From NCBI GenBank assembly GCA_963754305.1, contig CAVWFR010000011.1, positions 124,001-188,000 of the forward strand: a stretch of 64,000 bases of DNA, read 5' to 3'. Position 1 is the first letter of the stretch, and each line of letters starts with the position of its first letter. Positions 37,145-45,830 of the stretch are shown here, piece after piece. A program made the translations under genes and the position numbers. Under the pieces are notes generated by a model. The model was not told where the DNA came from. It searched no databases and was given only the letters and a program-made list of their open reading frames with translations. Source of the stretch: DATEDA01 sp963754305. Lineage in GTDB: Bacteria > Pseudomonadota > Gammaproteobacteria > Burkholderiales > SG8-39.

Positions 37145-39309
37145 CACGGAATGCGGTGACGCGGGACGCAGAGGCGGCCGACGCGGCGCCCGATCTCGCG
37201 CGCTTCTTCTCGCCGCGCCGGGTCGCGTTCGTCGGCGCGACGGAGGACCTCGGCAAGTTCGGCGGCCGCTGCGTCCGCCAGCTGATCGACTTCGGCTATC
37301 CCGGGGAGATCTATCCGATCAACCCGCGCCGCCAGGAGGTGTTCGGCCGCCGCTGCTATGCGTCGGTCGCCGATCTGCCGGAGACGCCGGATCACGTCGG
37401 CATCGTGCTTCCGGCAACGGGCGTGCCGGGCGCGCTCGAGCTCTGCGCCGCGTGCGGCGTGCCGTTCGTGACGGTGTTCTCCGCGGGATTCGGTGAGACC
37501 GGCACCGACGAGGGCCGCCTGCTGCAGGCGCGCATCGTCGCGATCGCGCGCGCCGGCGGCGTGCGCGTGATGGGTCCGAACTGCAACGGGCTCGTCAACT
37601 TCGTCGATCGCTTCGCCCTCACTTCGACGGCCACGATCAAGGGACCGCGCCGGACCGCGGGCGACATCGCGGTCGCGAGCCAGTCCGGCGGGGCGGGTCA
37701 GGTGAACGTGATGTGGCGCGCGCAGGAAGCCGGCCTCGGGATCAGCTACCAGGTGAGTTGCGGGAACGACGCCGATCTGGAGCTGCTCGACTATGCGCGG
37801 TTCATGGTCGAGAGCGCGGCGACGCGGGTCGTACTCCTGATCGCGGAGCGGATAGGGAGCGGCGCCAAGCTGCGCGCCCTCGCCGAGCGGGCAGCGCACC
37901 TGGACAAACCGATCGCGATGATCAAGGTCGGCCGGACCGAGGCCGGAAGCCGGGCGGCCGCTTCGCACACGGGCGCGGTCACCGGCGCGGACGCAGTCTT
38001 CGACGCCGCGCTCCGGCAGCTCGGCGTCGTCCGGGTCGACGACTGCAGCGAGCTGTACGAGGCCGCAATGCTGCTGCGTCGCGGGTGGCGTCCCGCCGGC
38101 CGGCGCGCCGCCGCGACCGCGATTTCCGGCGGCAACCTCGTCATGCTCGCCGATCTCGGCGGGACGCTGGGTCTGGAATGGCCGCCGTATGGCGAAGCGA
38201 CGCAAGCGAAGCTGCGCGCCGCCCTCCCCGGTTTCACCGCCGCAGCGAACCCGACGGACATGACCGCGGCCTCGATCGGCCGCTCCGACACCCTCGACGT
38301 CGTCGGCACCGCGATCCTGGCCGACGACAACGTCGACGTCCTGATTCCGGTGCTGACGATGGCGCCGGCGGCCGAGGTAAGCGCGGTCGCCGCGCTGTCG
38401 GCCGGGAGTGAGAAGCCGGTCGCGATCTTGTGGACCGGCGGCGCGACCGACGATCCCGCACTGACGCCCGAATCGCTGGTGGCTTCGGGACACGCCGTCT
38501 ACCGCGACGCGCTCCCGTGCCTCAAGGCGGTACGCGCCGCCGTCCGGTACGGCGAGGCGCGCGCGCGCCGGCACGCGCCGGCACCGGAGCGTCCGACGGG
38601 GATCGACGTCGCCGCGGCGCGCGAGCTGCTGCGCAATGCGGTGGGGCCATTGAGCGAACATCGATCGAAGGCACTGCTGCGGTGTTATGGACTCCCGCTC
38701 ACGCGCGAGGCGCTCGCGCAATCGGCCGACGACGCGGTTGCGCATGCGCAGGCTATCGGCGGGCCGGTCGCCCTGAAGGTCCAATCGCCGGATCTGCCGC
38801 ACAAGACCGAGGCCGGAGCGATCCGGCTCGGCGTCGCGGGGGAGAGCGTGGTGCGGCAGGCATTCGCCGAGGTGCTCGCCGCCGCGCGCGCGTACCGTGG
38901 CGATGCGCGCATCGAAGGCGTCCTCGTACAGGAGATGGTCACCGGCGGCGAGGAGTTCCTCATCGGCGTCTCGCGCGACGCGACTTTCGGGCCCGTAGTC
39001 GCATTCGGGCTCGGCGGCATCTACGTGGAAGTGCTCAAGGACGTCGCGTTCGGCCTGCCGCCGCTCGGCGCCGATCGCGTCCTTGCCGCGCTCCGCGAGT
39101 TGCGCGCGTTCCCGCTGCTCGCCGGCGCTCGCGGCCGGGCGCCCCGCGACGTGGCAGCGCTGGTCGACTGCATCGTGAGAGTCGCATGGCTCGCCACGGA
39201 GCTTCACGATGTCGTCGTCGAGCTGGACGTGAATCCGATCTGCGTGCTGCCGGAGGGGCACGGCGTGAAGATCGTGGACGCGCTGGTGGTTGCGGGATCG
39301 GCAGCATGA
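37141..39309 (+). CDS. ADP-forming acyl-CoA synthetase (fused alpha-beta acyl-CoA ligase)
   Basis: The 722-aa protein starts at GTG 37141, overlapping the Bug stop. The N-terminal CoA-binding Rossmann domain (RVAFVGATEDLGKFGG) and CoA-ligase domains lead to the phospho-accepting His in AAASHTGAVTG (His276). The C-terminal ATP-grasp beta part includes GPVALKVQSPDLPHKTEAGA, VLVQEMVTGGEEFLIGVSRD and the final ELDVNPICVLP. This build is that of acetate-CoA ligase (ADP-forming), Pat and related enzymes that interconvert acyl-CoA and acid with ATP. It may release or activate a short acid product. It is the second CoA ligase in the run. Confidence 0.9.
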   Translation: MTRNAVTRDAEAADAAPDLARFFSPRRVAFVGATEDLGKFGGRCVRQLIDFGYPGEIYPINPRRQEVFGRRCYASVADLPETPDHVGIVLPATGVPGALELCAACGVPFVTVFSAGFGETGTDEGRLLQARIVAIARAGGVRVMGPNCNGLVNFVDRFALTSTATIKGPRRTAGDIAVASQSGGAGQVNVMWRAQEAGLGISYQVSCGNDADLELLDYARFMVESAATRVVLLIAERIGSGAKLRALAERAAHLDKPIAMIKVGRTEAGSRAAASHTGAVTGADAVFDAALRQLGVVRVDDCSELYEAAMLLRRGWRPAGRRAAATAISGGNLVMLADLGGTLGLEWPPYGEATQAKLRAALPGFTAAANPTDMTAASIGRSDTLDVVGTAILADDNVDVLIPVLTMAPAAEVSAVAALSAGSEKPVAILWTGGATDDPALTPESLVASGHAVYRDALPCLKAVRAAVRYGEARARRHAPAPERPTGIDVAAARELLRNAVGPLSEHRSKALLRCYGLPLTREALAQSADDAVAHAQAIGGPVALKVQSPDLPHKTEAGAIRLGVAGESVVRQAFAEVLAAARAYRGDARIEGVLVQEMVTGGEEFLIGVSRDATFGPVVAFGLGGIYVEVLKDVAFGLPPLGADRVLAALRELRAFPLLAGARGRAPRDVAALVDCIVRVAWLATELHDVVVELDVNPICVLPEGHGVKIVDALVVAGSAA

Positions 39310-40022
39310 CCGCGACACCCGGTCTGCGCGTCGAGCCGGAGGGGAGCGTCCTCGTGCTCGTGCTCGATCGGCCCGCCTCCGCCAACGCGATCGACAGCGC
39401 CGCGCACGAGGCGGTAGTCGCCCGGCTCGCCGAGGCGTCGTCGGACGCGGCCGTACAGGCGCTGGTACTCGCCGCCGCCGGCGAGCGGATCTTCAGCGCC
39501 GGCGCGGACCTGAAGGAGTTCGCCGACCTGCCGCCGGGCGAGGGCTCGACGCGGCGGCGCGCGCTGCTCCTGCGCACCCTGCTCGCGATACTCGACTTCC
39601 CCAAGCCGCTGGTCTGCGCCGTCCAGGGCAAGGCGCTCGGTGGCGGCTGGATGCTCGCACTCGCCGCCGACGAGGTCATCGCCGCGGAAAGCGCGGCGTT
39701 CGGGCTGCCGGAGATCGGGCACGGCATCCCGACGCCGATGGGTGCGGCGCTCGTCGCGTTCCGCGCGAACCGCGCCGTCGCACGCGAACTGACGCAAACC
39801 GGAAGGTCGATCGGCGCCGCCGAGGCGCATCGGCTCGGGCTGATCGACGAGGTGGTCGCGCCCGAAGCGCTGCGCGAGCGCGCGCTGGCGCGGGCAAGGT
39901 TGCACGCGACGAGTGCGGCTGCGGCCTACGCCGGCAACAAACACTGGATCAACCGCGGCGTTCGCGCGGAGCTAGAAGCGGCGGCGGACGCTGCGGGTAA
40001 GCTCGCGCGGGCGAACTCATAG
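39306..40022 (+). CDS. Enoyl-CoA hydratase/isomerase (crotonase family)
   Basis: The 238-aa protein has the crotonase oxyanion hole in FSAGADLKEF (Gly66-Ala-Asp) and the second glycine block in KALGGGWMLALAAD (112-114). One catalytic Glu is visible in GLPEIGHG (Glu136); the first Glu position (about residue 116 in standard hydratases, normally in GGGCELA) reads GGGWML, so only one acid is retained. That resembles isomerases or lyases more than a two-Glu hydratase. It overlaps the ligase stop (ATGA) and precedes the thiolase-like gene. Confidence 0.87.
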   Translation: MTATPGLRVEPEGSVLVLVLDRPASANAIDSAAHEAVVARLAEASSDAAVQALVLAAAGERIFSAGADLKEFADLPPGEGSTRRRALLLRTLLAILDFPKPLVCAVQGKALGGGWMLALAADEVIAAESAAFGLPEIGHGIPTPMGAALVAFRANRAVARELTQTGRSIGAAEAHRLGLIDEVVAPEALRERALARARLHATSAAAAYAGNKHWINRGVRAELEAAADAAGKLARANS

Positions 40023-40034
40023 ACGGAACACACT

Positions 40035-41189
40035 ATGGTTGCGGCAATCGTCGGTGTAGGCGAGAGCCAGGTGGGCAGCGTGCCGACCCTGGATGCGCTC
40101 GAACTCCAGCGCGACGCCGCGGCTGCAGCGCTCGCCGATGCCGGCCTGGGCCTCGGCGACGTCGACGGGCTCCTCACCACACCGCTTCGCGTCACCACCC
40201 TGGCGAGCCCCTGCGGCGCGGTCGCGCACGCGCTCGGGATCCGGCCCCGCTACTTCGCCACCCTCGATGTCGGCGGCGCTTCGGGCACGGCGATGGCCCA
40301 CCATGCCGCGATGGCGGTCGCCACCGGGCAGTGCGAGACGGTGCTCTGCGTCGCGGGCCAGAACCTGCTTACCTACCAGGCGCGCGGCGCAGCGGTGCAG
40401 AAGATGGCCGACGCCGGGTGGGCACATCTCCAGTTCGAAGCGCCGCACGGCCCGCTGGTGCCGACCCTGTACGCGCTCGTCGCGCAGCGGCACATGCACG
40501 AGTACGGCACCACCCCCGAGCAGATGGCCGAGGTCGCCGTAACGATGCGCAGCCACGCTGCCCTCAACCCCGGTGCGCACAAGCGGGAGCCGATCGAGAT
40601 CGCCGACGTGCTCGGCTCGCGGATGATCACTTCGCCGTTCCACGTGCTCGACTGCGCGCTCGTGTCGGACGGGGCGGCGGCGTTCGTCGTCAGCTCGCGT
40701 GCTCGAGCGCGCGATCTGAAGCGGCCGCCCGTGCACCTGCTCGGGCAGGGCTACGGTTTCTCGCACATGCATATCGGCGACTGCGAGAACGTCACCACGA
40801 CCGGCGCGGTGCAATCCGGTCGCGACGCGTTCCGGAGCGCGGGCCTCGCACCCGCCGACATCGACGTCGCCGAGCTCTACGACTGCTTCACCATCACCGT
40901 CATCGTCGAGCTCGAGGACCTCGGCTTCTGTCCCAAGGGCGAGGGCGGGCGGTTCGTGGCAGACGGTCGGATCCGGCTCGGCGGCGCGCTCCCGGTCACG
41001 ACTCACGGCGGGCTGCTCTCCGCCGGCCATCCCGGTCTCGCCGGCGGGATGTTCCATGTGAACGAGGGCGTGCGGCAGCTGCGCGGCCAGGCGGGAGCGC
41101 GGCAGGTGCCGGGCGCCGAGCGCGTTTTGGTTCACGGCAACGGCGGAATCATCGGCATGCACTGCACCCTCATCCTCGGGAAGGATTGA
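40035..41189 (+). CDS. Thiolase-like protein without the nucleophilic Cys (likely DUF35-coupled aldolase)
   Basis: The 384-aa thiolase fold has YFATLDVGGASGTAMAHH in place of the active-site loop, so Ala82 replaces the acyl-accepting Cys. Tyr282 is in ELYDCF and His332 in SAGHPG, both conserved in lipid-transfer-protein-type (Ltp2) homologues. Together with the DUF35 protein directly downstream this matches the architecture of Ltp2-ChsH2-type retro-aldolases, which cleave beta-hydroxyacyl-CoA side chains instead of thiolysing 3-ketoacyl-CoA. This is a family-based inference; a plain SCP-x-like thiolase is unlikely without the Cys. It starts 12 bases after the crotonase stop. Confidence 0.82.
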   Translation: MVAAIVGVGESQVGSVPTLDALELQRDAAAAALADAGLGLGDVDGLLTTPLRVTTLASPCGAVAHALGIRPRYFATLDVGGASGTAMAHHAAMAVATGQCETVLCVAGQNLLTYQARGAAVQKMADAGWAHLQFEAPHGPLVPTLYALVAQRHMHEYGTTPEQMAEVAVTMRSHAALNPGAHKREPIEIADVLGSRMITSPFHVLDCALVSDGAAAFVVSSRARARDLKRPPVHLLGQGYGFSHMHIGDCENVTTTGAVQSGRDAFRSAGLAPADIDVAELYDCFTITVIVELEDLGFCPKGEGGRFVADGRIRLGGALPVTTHGGLLSAGHPGLAGGMFHVNEGVRQLRGQAGARQVPGAERVLVHGNGGIIGMHCTLILGKD

Positions 41190-41194
41190 CGCGG

Positions 41195-41599
41195 ATGGAC
41201 CGTCCTGCGCCCCAGCCCGATCAGCTGACCGACCCGTTCTGGCGGCACGCCGGTGCCGGCGAGTTCGTGCTGCCGCGCTGCGAAGACTGCGGCCGATTCC
41301 ATTTCTACCCCCGCGCCGTGTGTCCGCACTGCTACGGCACGCGCATCGCGTGGACGGCGGCGAGCGGCCGGGGCGAGGTCTACAGCTATTCCGTGGTGCA
41401 TCGTGCACCGGGTCCGGCCTTCGCCGCGGACATCCCGTACGTCGTCGCGATCGTGAAGACGGCCGAGGGCCCGCATCTCATGACGCGGATCGTCAACGCC
41501 GCCCCGGAATCGGTGACGATCGGCCAGCGCGTCAAGGTATGCTGGCGCCGGATCGACGCCGCCGCTCTGCCCGAGTTCGAACCCGAGGAGACACGATGA
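41195..41599 (+). CDS. Zn-ribbon/OB-fold DUF35 protein, partner of the thiolase-like enzyme
   Basis: The 134-aa protein has an N-terminal rubredoxin-like zinc ribbon, CEDCGRFHFYPRAVCPHC, followed by an OB-fold with GEVYSYSVVHRAPG. DUF35 proteins bind acyl-CoA and form heterotetramers with thiolase-fold subunits. The 5-base gap to the preceding gene and the Ala-for-Cys change there support a two-subunit aldolase. The stop overlaps the start of the next Bug receptor (ATGA), so transport and cleavage genes are tightly coupled. Confidence 0.9.
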   Translation: MDRPAPQPDQLTDPFWRHAGAGEFVLPRCEDCGRFHFYPRAVCPHCYGTRIAWTAASGRGEVYSYSVVHRAPGPAFAADIPYVVAIVKTAEGPHLMTRIVNAAPESVTIGQRVKVCWRRIDAAALPEFEPEETR

Positions 41600-42567
41600 T
41601 TCGACGCTGTCTGTTGCAGCTCGCCTGCGCGCTCGGCCTCGCGATCATCGCGACCGGGGCGTTCGCGCAAGCCTATCCGTCCAAGCCGATCAAGATCATC
41701 AGCCCCTGGGCGCCTGGCGGTCCGGCCGAAGCGCTCGCGCGCGTGATCGGCAACAAGCTGAGCGAGTCGCTCGGCCAGCCGGTGCTGATCGAGAGCCGCG
41801 GCGGGGCGAACGGCACGATCGGCGCCGCCGCGGTCGCGAAGGCGCCGCCCGACGGCTACACCCTGCTCTTCTCGCATCTCGGCCCGATGGCGATCGCGCC
41901 GGCGCTGCAGGCGCAGATGCCGTACGACTCGGTCAAGGACTTCGAGCCGATCACCCAGGTCGTGTCCGGTCCGACCTTGCTCGTCGTCCGCGCCGACCTA
42001 CCGGTGCGCACGGTGCAAGAGCTGGTCGACTACGCGAAGGCGAATCCCGGAAAGCTCGCGTACGGCTCGGTGGGGATAGGCAGCACGACCCATCTCGCCG
42101 GCGAGATGCTGCGGATGCAGGCCGGCATCGACATCCTGCACGTCCCGTACAAGGGCTCGACGCCGATCCTCGTCGACCTCATGGGCGGGCAGATCGCGTT
42201 CGCGTTCATCGGCATCTCCGGCTCGATCCAGCAGGCGCAGGCCGGCAAGGTGCGCGCGATTGCGATCAGCACACTGCAGCGCTCACCGATCCTGCCCGAT
42301 CTGCCGACCGTCAACGAGACGCTGCCTGGTTTCGAGCTCAACTCCTGGTACGGGCTGATGGCGCCCGCCGGAACGCCGAAAGAGATCGTGCAACTGCTCC
42401 ACCGCGAAACCGCGAAAGCGCTCAAGGCGCCCGACGTCATCGAGTGGCTGCGGCAGAACGGCCTCGACCCGCGCGGCACCACGCCGGAAGAGCACGCCGC
42501 TCACATCAAGGCCGAAGCGGCGAAATGGGCGAAGGTGGTCAAGGCGGTGGGCGTCACCGCGAACTAG
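41596..42567 (+). CDS. Bug-family receptor (4), intact close copy of the broken one
   Basis: The 323-aa protein has a good signal peptide (residues 1-24, LACALGLAIIATGAFAQA), then YPSKPIKIISPWAPGGPAE, GGANGTIGAAAVAKAPPDGY, HVPYKGSTPILVDLMGG and LDPRGTTPEEHAAHIKAE. Its body is much closer to the receptor at 36162-37144 than any other Bug protein here, sharing whole blocks such as SWYG-MAPAGTPK. It overlaps the DUF35 stop and is followed by folE. It is likely the functional receptor of this pair. The TctA/TctB permease is not adjacent. Confidence 0.93.
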   Translation: MIRRCLLQLACALGLAIIATGAFAQAYPSKPIKIISPWAPGGPAEALARVIGNKLSESLGQPVLIESRGGANGTIGAAAVAKAPPDGYTLLFSHLGPMAIAPALQAQMPYDSVKDFEPITQVVSGPTLLVVRADLPVRTVQELVDYAKANPGKLAYGSVGIGSTTHLAGEMLRMQAGIDILHVPYKGSTPILVDLMGGQIAFAFIGISGSIQQAQAGKVRAIAISTLQRSPILPDLPTVNETLPGFELNSWYGLMAPAGTPKEIVQLLHRETAKALKAPDVIEWLRQNGLDPRGTTPEEHAAHIKAEAAKWAKVVKAVGVTAN

Positions 42568-42593
42568 CGTACGAGCTGCCGTATAGTCCGGGC

Positions 42594-43316
42594 ATGAACG
42601 ACCCGAAAAGCACCAACCTGAAGCGCGCCGTCGCCGCGGCGGCGCCGGCAACCGTGTCCGAGCGCGTGCGTGCCCGCCTCGAGGCCGCCGGTCACCGTTT
42701 CCACGCCAACGACAATATCGCCGACTTCATCCACGACGCCGCCGAGCTCGCGGCGCTCGAGGACGAGGTCACCGGGCGGATGCAGGCGCTGCTCGAGTCG
42801 CTGGTGATCGACACCGAGAGCGACCACAATACGCGGGGCACCGCCCGCAGGGTCGCGCGGATGTTCCTGCACGAGACATTCAAGGGCCGCTATCACGCGA
42901 TGCCGCCCATCACCGAATTTCCGAATGCATCGAAGCTGAACGAGCTGATGATCATGGGACCGATCAAGGTGCGCAGCGCCTGCTCGCATCACCTCGTGCC
43001 CATCATCGGCAAGCTCTGGATCGGCGTGCTGCCGAGCGAGCGCTCCAACCTCGTCGGGCTGTCGAAGTATTCGCGCATCGCCGACTGGATCATGAGTCGC
43101 CCGCAGATCCAGGAAGAGGCGGTGATGCAGCTCGCCGACCTGCTGGAGGCGCGCCTCAATCCCGAAGGGGTCGCCCTCGTGCTCGAGGCCGATCACTTCT
43201 GCATGCAGTGGCGCGGCGTGAAGGACGAGTCGCACATGACGAACAGCATCATGCGCGGGGCATTCCTTACCAACCCTGAGCTTCGACGGGAGTTTCTACA
43301 GCTCGCGCGCGGGTAG
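42594..43316 (+). CDS. folE: GTP cyclohydrolase I
   Basis: The protein has 240 aa from ATG 42594. The zinc site is complete: Cys130 and His133 in RSACSHHLVP and Cys203 in EADHFCMQW. The core contains EMFLHETFKG-like and VGLSKYSRIADW segments of FolE. The N-terminal 30 residues are unusual but short. It converts GTP to dihydroneopterin triphosphate for folate or pterin synthesis. It is the last gene of the plus-strand run, 26 bases after a Bug receptor, although no pterin-dependent hydroxylase is visible nearby. It may have its own promoter in the short gap, where TATAGT occurs at 42582. Confidence 0.93.
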   Translation: MNDPKSTNLKRAVAAAAPATVSERVRARLEAAGHRFHANDNIADFIHDAAELAALEDEVTGRMQALLESLVIDTESDHNTRGTARRVARMFLHETFKGRYHAMPPITEFPNASKLNELMIMGPIKVRSACSHHLVPIIGKLWIGVLPSERSNLVGLSKYSRIADWIMSRPQIQEEAVMQLADLLEARLNPEGVALVLEADHFCMQWRGVKDESHMTNSIMRGAFLTNPELRREFLQLARG

Positions 43317-43322
43317 TAGCGG

Positions 43323-43349
43323 TCGTCCCGGCGAACGCCGGGGTGACGA
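43323..43349. repeat. Palindromic repeat between folE and the radical SAM gene
   Basis: TCGTCCCGGCGAACGCCGGG followed by GTGACGA folds back on itself and matches the arms of the uvrA elements at 4315 and 5092. It lies in the 38-base gap between converging genes, so it may also act as a bidirectional transcription barrier. Confidence 0.7.
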
Positions 43350-43354
43350 GTGGA

Positions 43355-44446
43355 TCAGAACAGATCGAGTTGCGGCCCGGTGCGCGGCGGCCGGAAGCGC
43401 GCGATGTCGAGCGGTTCGCGCTCGTCGTCGCCGAGGCCGAACCGCTTGCAGGCGATCTCGAACCGCTTCGCGATGAGCTCCGCGAAGCTGCCGCGCCCGC
43501 GCTGGCGCAGTCCGAACGCCGACTCGTAATCCTTACCGCCGCGCATCTGGTGCACCAAGCTCATGACGTGCTCCGCCTTGAGCGGATAGTGCGTCGCCAG
43601 CCATTCCTTGAAGAGCGGCGCAACTTCGTGCGGCAGCCGCAGCAGCACGTAGCCCGCCGCGCTCGCGCCTGCTTCTTTCGCGCGCTCCAGGATCTCTTCC
43701 ATGTTGCGGTCGTTCACGAACGGAATCATCGGCGCGACCATCACGCTGACTGGGATGCCGGCGTCGGCGAGCCGGCGCACCGTCTCCAGCCGACGGTAGG
43801 GCGCCGACGCGCGGGGCTCGAGCTTGCGCGCGAGCGCCGGATCGAGGTTGGTGACCGAGATCGCCGCGCGGACCAAGCGTTTCGCCGCGGCAGGGGCGAT
43901 CAGATCGATGTCGCGCTCGATCAGCGCGTTCTTGGTGATGAGCGTGAACGGGTGGTCGCATTCGACCAGCACCTCGATCACCGACCGCGTGATCTTCAGC
44001 TCGCGCTCGGCCGGCTGGTAAGCGTCGGTGTTGACGCCGATCGCGATCGGGCTGCAGCGATAAGCGGGCGCCGCGAGCTCGTTGCGGAGCAGTTCCGCGG
44101 CGTTGGTCTTGGCGAAGATTCGCGTCTCGAAATCGAGGCCGGGCGACAGGCCGAGATAGGCGTGGCTCGGGCGAGCGAAGCAATAGATGCAACCATGCTC
44201 GCAGCCGCGATAGGGATTGATCGACTGGTCGAAACCGACGTCGGGCGAATCGTTGCGCGAGATGATGCTTTTCGCCCGCTCGTGCGTGACGATGGTCCTG
44301 AGCGGCGGGGGCGGCTCGTCCTCGCGCGGCCAGCCGTCGTCGGCGCCCTCGCGGGTCCACCACTCGAAGCGGCCCTCGAGGTTGGAGGGCGCGCCGCGCC
44401 CCTTGGTCGCGCCGCCGGCGTCGCCGCGCGTCGTCTTGAGTCCCAT
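43355..44446 (-). CDS. PA0069-family radical SAM protein
   Basis: The 363-aa protein has the radical SAM CxxxCxxC in YRGCEHGCIYC (Cys82, Cys86, Cys89), typical of SAM enzymes that generate a 5'-deoxyadenosyl radical. HTG- and GVNTDAYQPAE-type strands follow, then LITKNALIERD and VLLRLPHEVAPLF, matching the SPL-like family named after PA0069. Function in the cell is not established. It stands alone, convergent with folE; the C-terminus ends GPQLDLF. Confidence 0.9.
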   Translation of the reverse strand: MGLKTTRGDAGGATKGRGAPSNLEGRFEWWTREGADDGWPREDEPPPPLRTIVTHERAKSIISRNDSPDVGFDQSINPYRGCEHGCIYCFARPSHAYLGLSPGLDFETRIFAKTNAAELLRNELAAPAYRCSPIAIGVNTDAYQPAERELKITRSVIEVLVECDHPFTLITKNALIERDIDLIAPAAAKRLVRAAISVTNLDPALARKLEPRASAPYRRLETVRRLADAGIPVSVMVAPMIPFVNDRNMEEILERAKEAGASAAGYVLLRLPHEVAPLFKEWLATHYPLKAEHVMSLVHQMRGGKDYESAFGLRQRGRGSFAELIAKRFEIACKRFGLGDDEREPLDIARFRPPRTGPQLDLF

Positions 44447-44528
44447 ACTGGCATTCTAGCCAGTGTCGCGCTAAAGGCAAGCCTAGCCCGATGTACCCCG
44501 ACTTTCATCGGGATGACAGCCGCGATGT

Positions 44529-45770
44529 CTAGTCGAGCACGTGCGAGAGCAGCCCGTCGGCGAGCTTCGGCTCGAACCAGGTCGATTTCGGCGGCATGAC
44601 CTGCCCGGCGTCGGCCACCGCCATCAGGTCCTCGAAGCGCGTCGGGTAGAGCGCAAAGGCGCCCGCCATCTCGCCCGAATCCACCCGCTTCTCCAGCCCT
44701 GCGAGCCCGCGCCCCCCGCCGACGAAATCGATGCGCTTGTCGGTGCGGAGATCGCTGATCCCCAGCACGGGCGCGAGGACGTGGTCGGTGAGCAGACTCA
44801 CGTCCAGACGCGCTACCGGGTCGTCGCCTTGCATCGCGTCGGGCCGCAGCGCGAGACGATGCCAGCGACCGCGAGCATAAAAGCCGAGCTCGCCGTGGCG
44901 GGACGGCCGCACCGGCGCGTCGCTAGGCGCCACGTCGAACTTGCCGGCAAGCCGGGCGAGAAACTCGTCCGGGCTCATCCCGCCGAGATCGCGCACGACG
45001 CGGTTGTAGTCGAGGATGCGCAGCTCGCGATGCGGGAACGCGACCACGAGAAACCAGTCGGCGCTGTCCTCGCCTGCGGGCCGCGAGCCGCCCTGCCGCC
45101 GGCGCGCGGCGACGCGCGAGGCGGCTGCGGAGCGGTGATGCCCGTCGGCGATGTAGATCGCCGGCATCGCATCGAACAGCCCGCCGATGCGGGCCATCGC
45201 GTCGGCATCGCGGATCGGCCAGATCGTGTGCCGCACGCCGCCGTCGGCGACGACGTCGGTATCCGGTGCGCCGCGCGCGCCCTCGCCCAGCAGCGCGTCG
45301 AGCGCCGGCGCATCGGGGTACGCGGCGAGGACCGGACCGGTCTGCGCATTCAGCGCTTCCATGTGCCGCACCCGGTCGTCTTCCTTGTCGGGTCGCGTGA
45401 GCTCGTGCCTGCGGACGCGGTTTGCGTCGTAGGCGGCGATCGACGCCGTGATCGCGATACCGGTCTGGACGAGATCGCCCGCGACGAACCGATAGACGTA
45501 GTAGGCCGGCGCCGGATCGCGCACGAGCACGCCCCGCTCGCGCATCCGCGCGAGATTCTCGGCGCCCTTCGCGTACACCGCGCTCGAGTACGGATCGCTG
45601 CCCGCCGGCAGATCGATCTCGGGCTTCGAGACGTGCAGGAAGCTCGACGGCTTTCCGGCGGCGCGGTCGCGCGCTTCCTCGGTCGTGAGGACGTCGTACG
45701 GCGGCGCGGCGACTTCGGCGGCACGCCCGGGCGTCGGACGAAGGGCGGCAAAAGGCTTGGCGAGGCGCAA
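44529..45770 (-). CDS. DUF1015 family protein
   Basis: The protein has 413 aa from TTG 45770; no ATG is near the conserved start LRLAKPFAALRP. DUF1015 landmarks are PPYDVLTTEEAR, KPSSFLHVSKPEIDLP, NVRRHELT-like RVRRHELTRPDKEDDR and the central IADGHHRSAAA. The last motif holds a His pair and is strongly conserved. The C-terminal RTDKRIDFVGG and PPKSTWFEPKL are also typical. The family has been linked to serine metabolism in some bacteria, but the role here is unknown. It diverges from the DUF1840 gene through a mirrored -10 pair. Confidence 0.88.
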   Translation of the reverse strand: MRLAKPFAALRPTPGRAAEVAAPPYDVLTTEEARDRAAGKPSSFLHVSKPEIDLPAGSDPYSSAVYAKGAENLARMRERGVLVRDPAPAYYVYRFVAGDLVQTGIAITASIAAYDANRVRRHELTRPDKEDDRVRHMEALNAQTGPVLAAYPDAPALDALLGEGARGAPDTDVVADGGVRHTIWPIRDADAMARIGGLFDAMPAIYIADGHHRSAAASRVAARRRQGGSRPAGEDSADWFLVVAFPHRELRILDYNRVVRDLGGMSPDEFLARLAGKFDVAPSDAPVRPSRHGELGFYARGRWHRLALRPDAMQGDDPVARLDVSLLTDHVLAPVLGISDLRTDKRIDFVGGGRGLAGLEKRVDSGEMAGAFALYPTRFEDLMAVADAGQVMPPKSTWFEPKLADGLLSHVLD

Positions 45771-45830
45771 CGGGCGATTCCTGGAAGGAGGACGGGTCGC
45801 GAGGACGGGTCGAGGCGCCCGACGCCGGCC

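Noticed and set aside
44447..44528. CCCGA/TCGGG hairpin and GGGATGAC fragment as another copy of the palindromic repeat
   Set aside because: Only about 11 bases match and the stem is 5 bp, too little to separate from chance in this GC-rich DNA.
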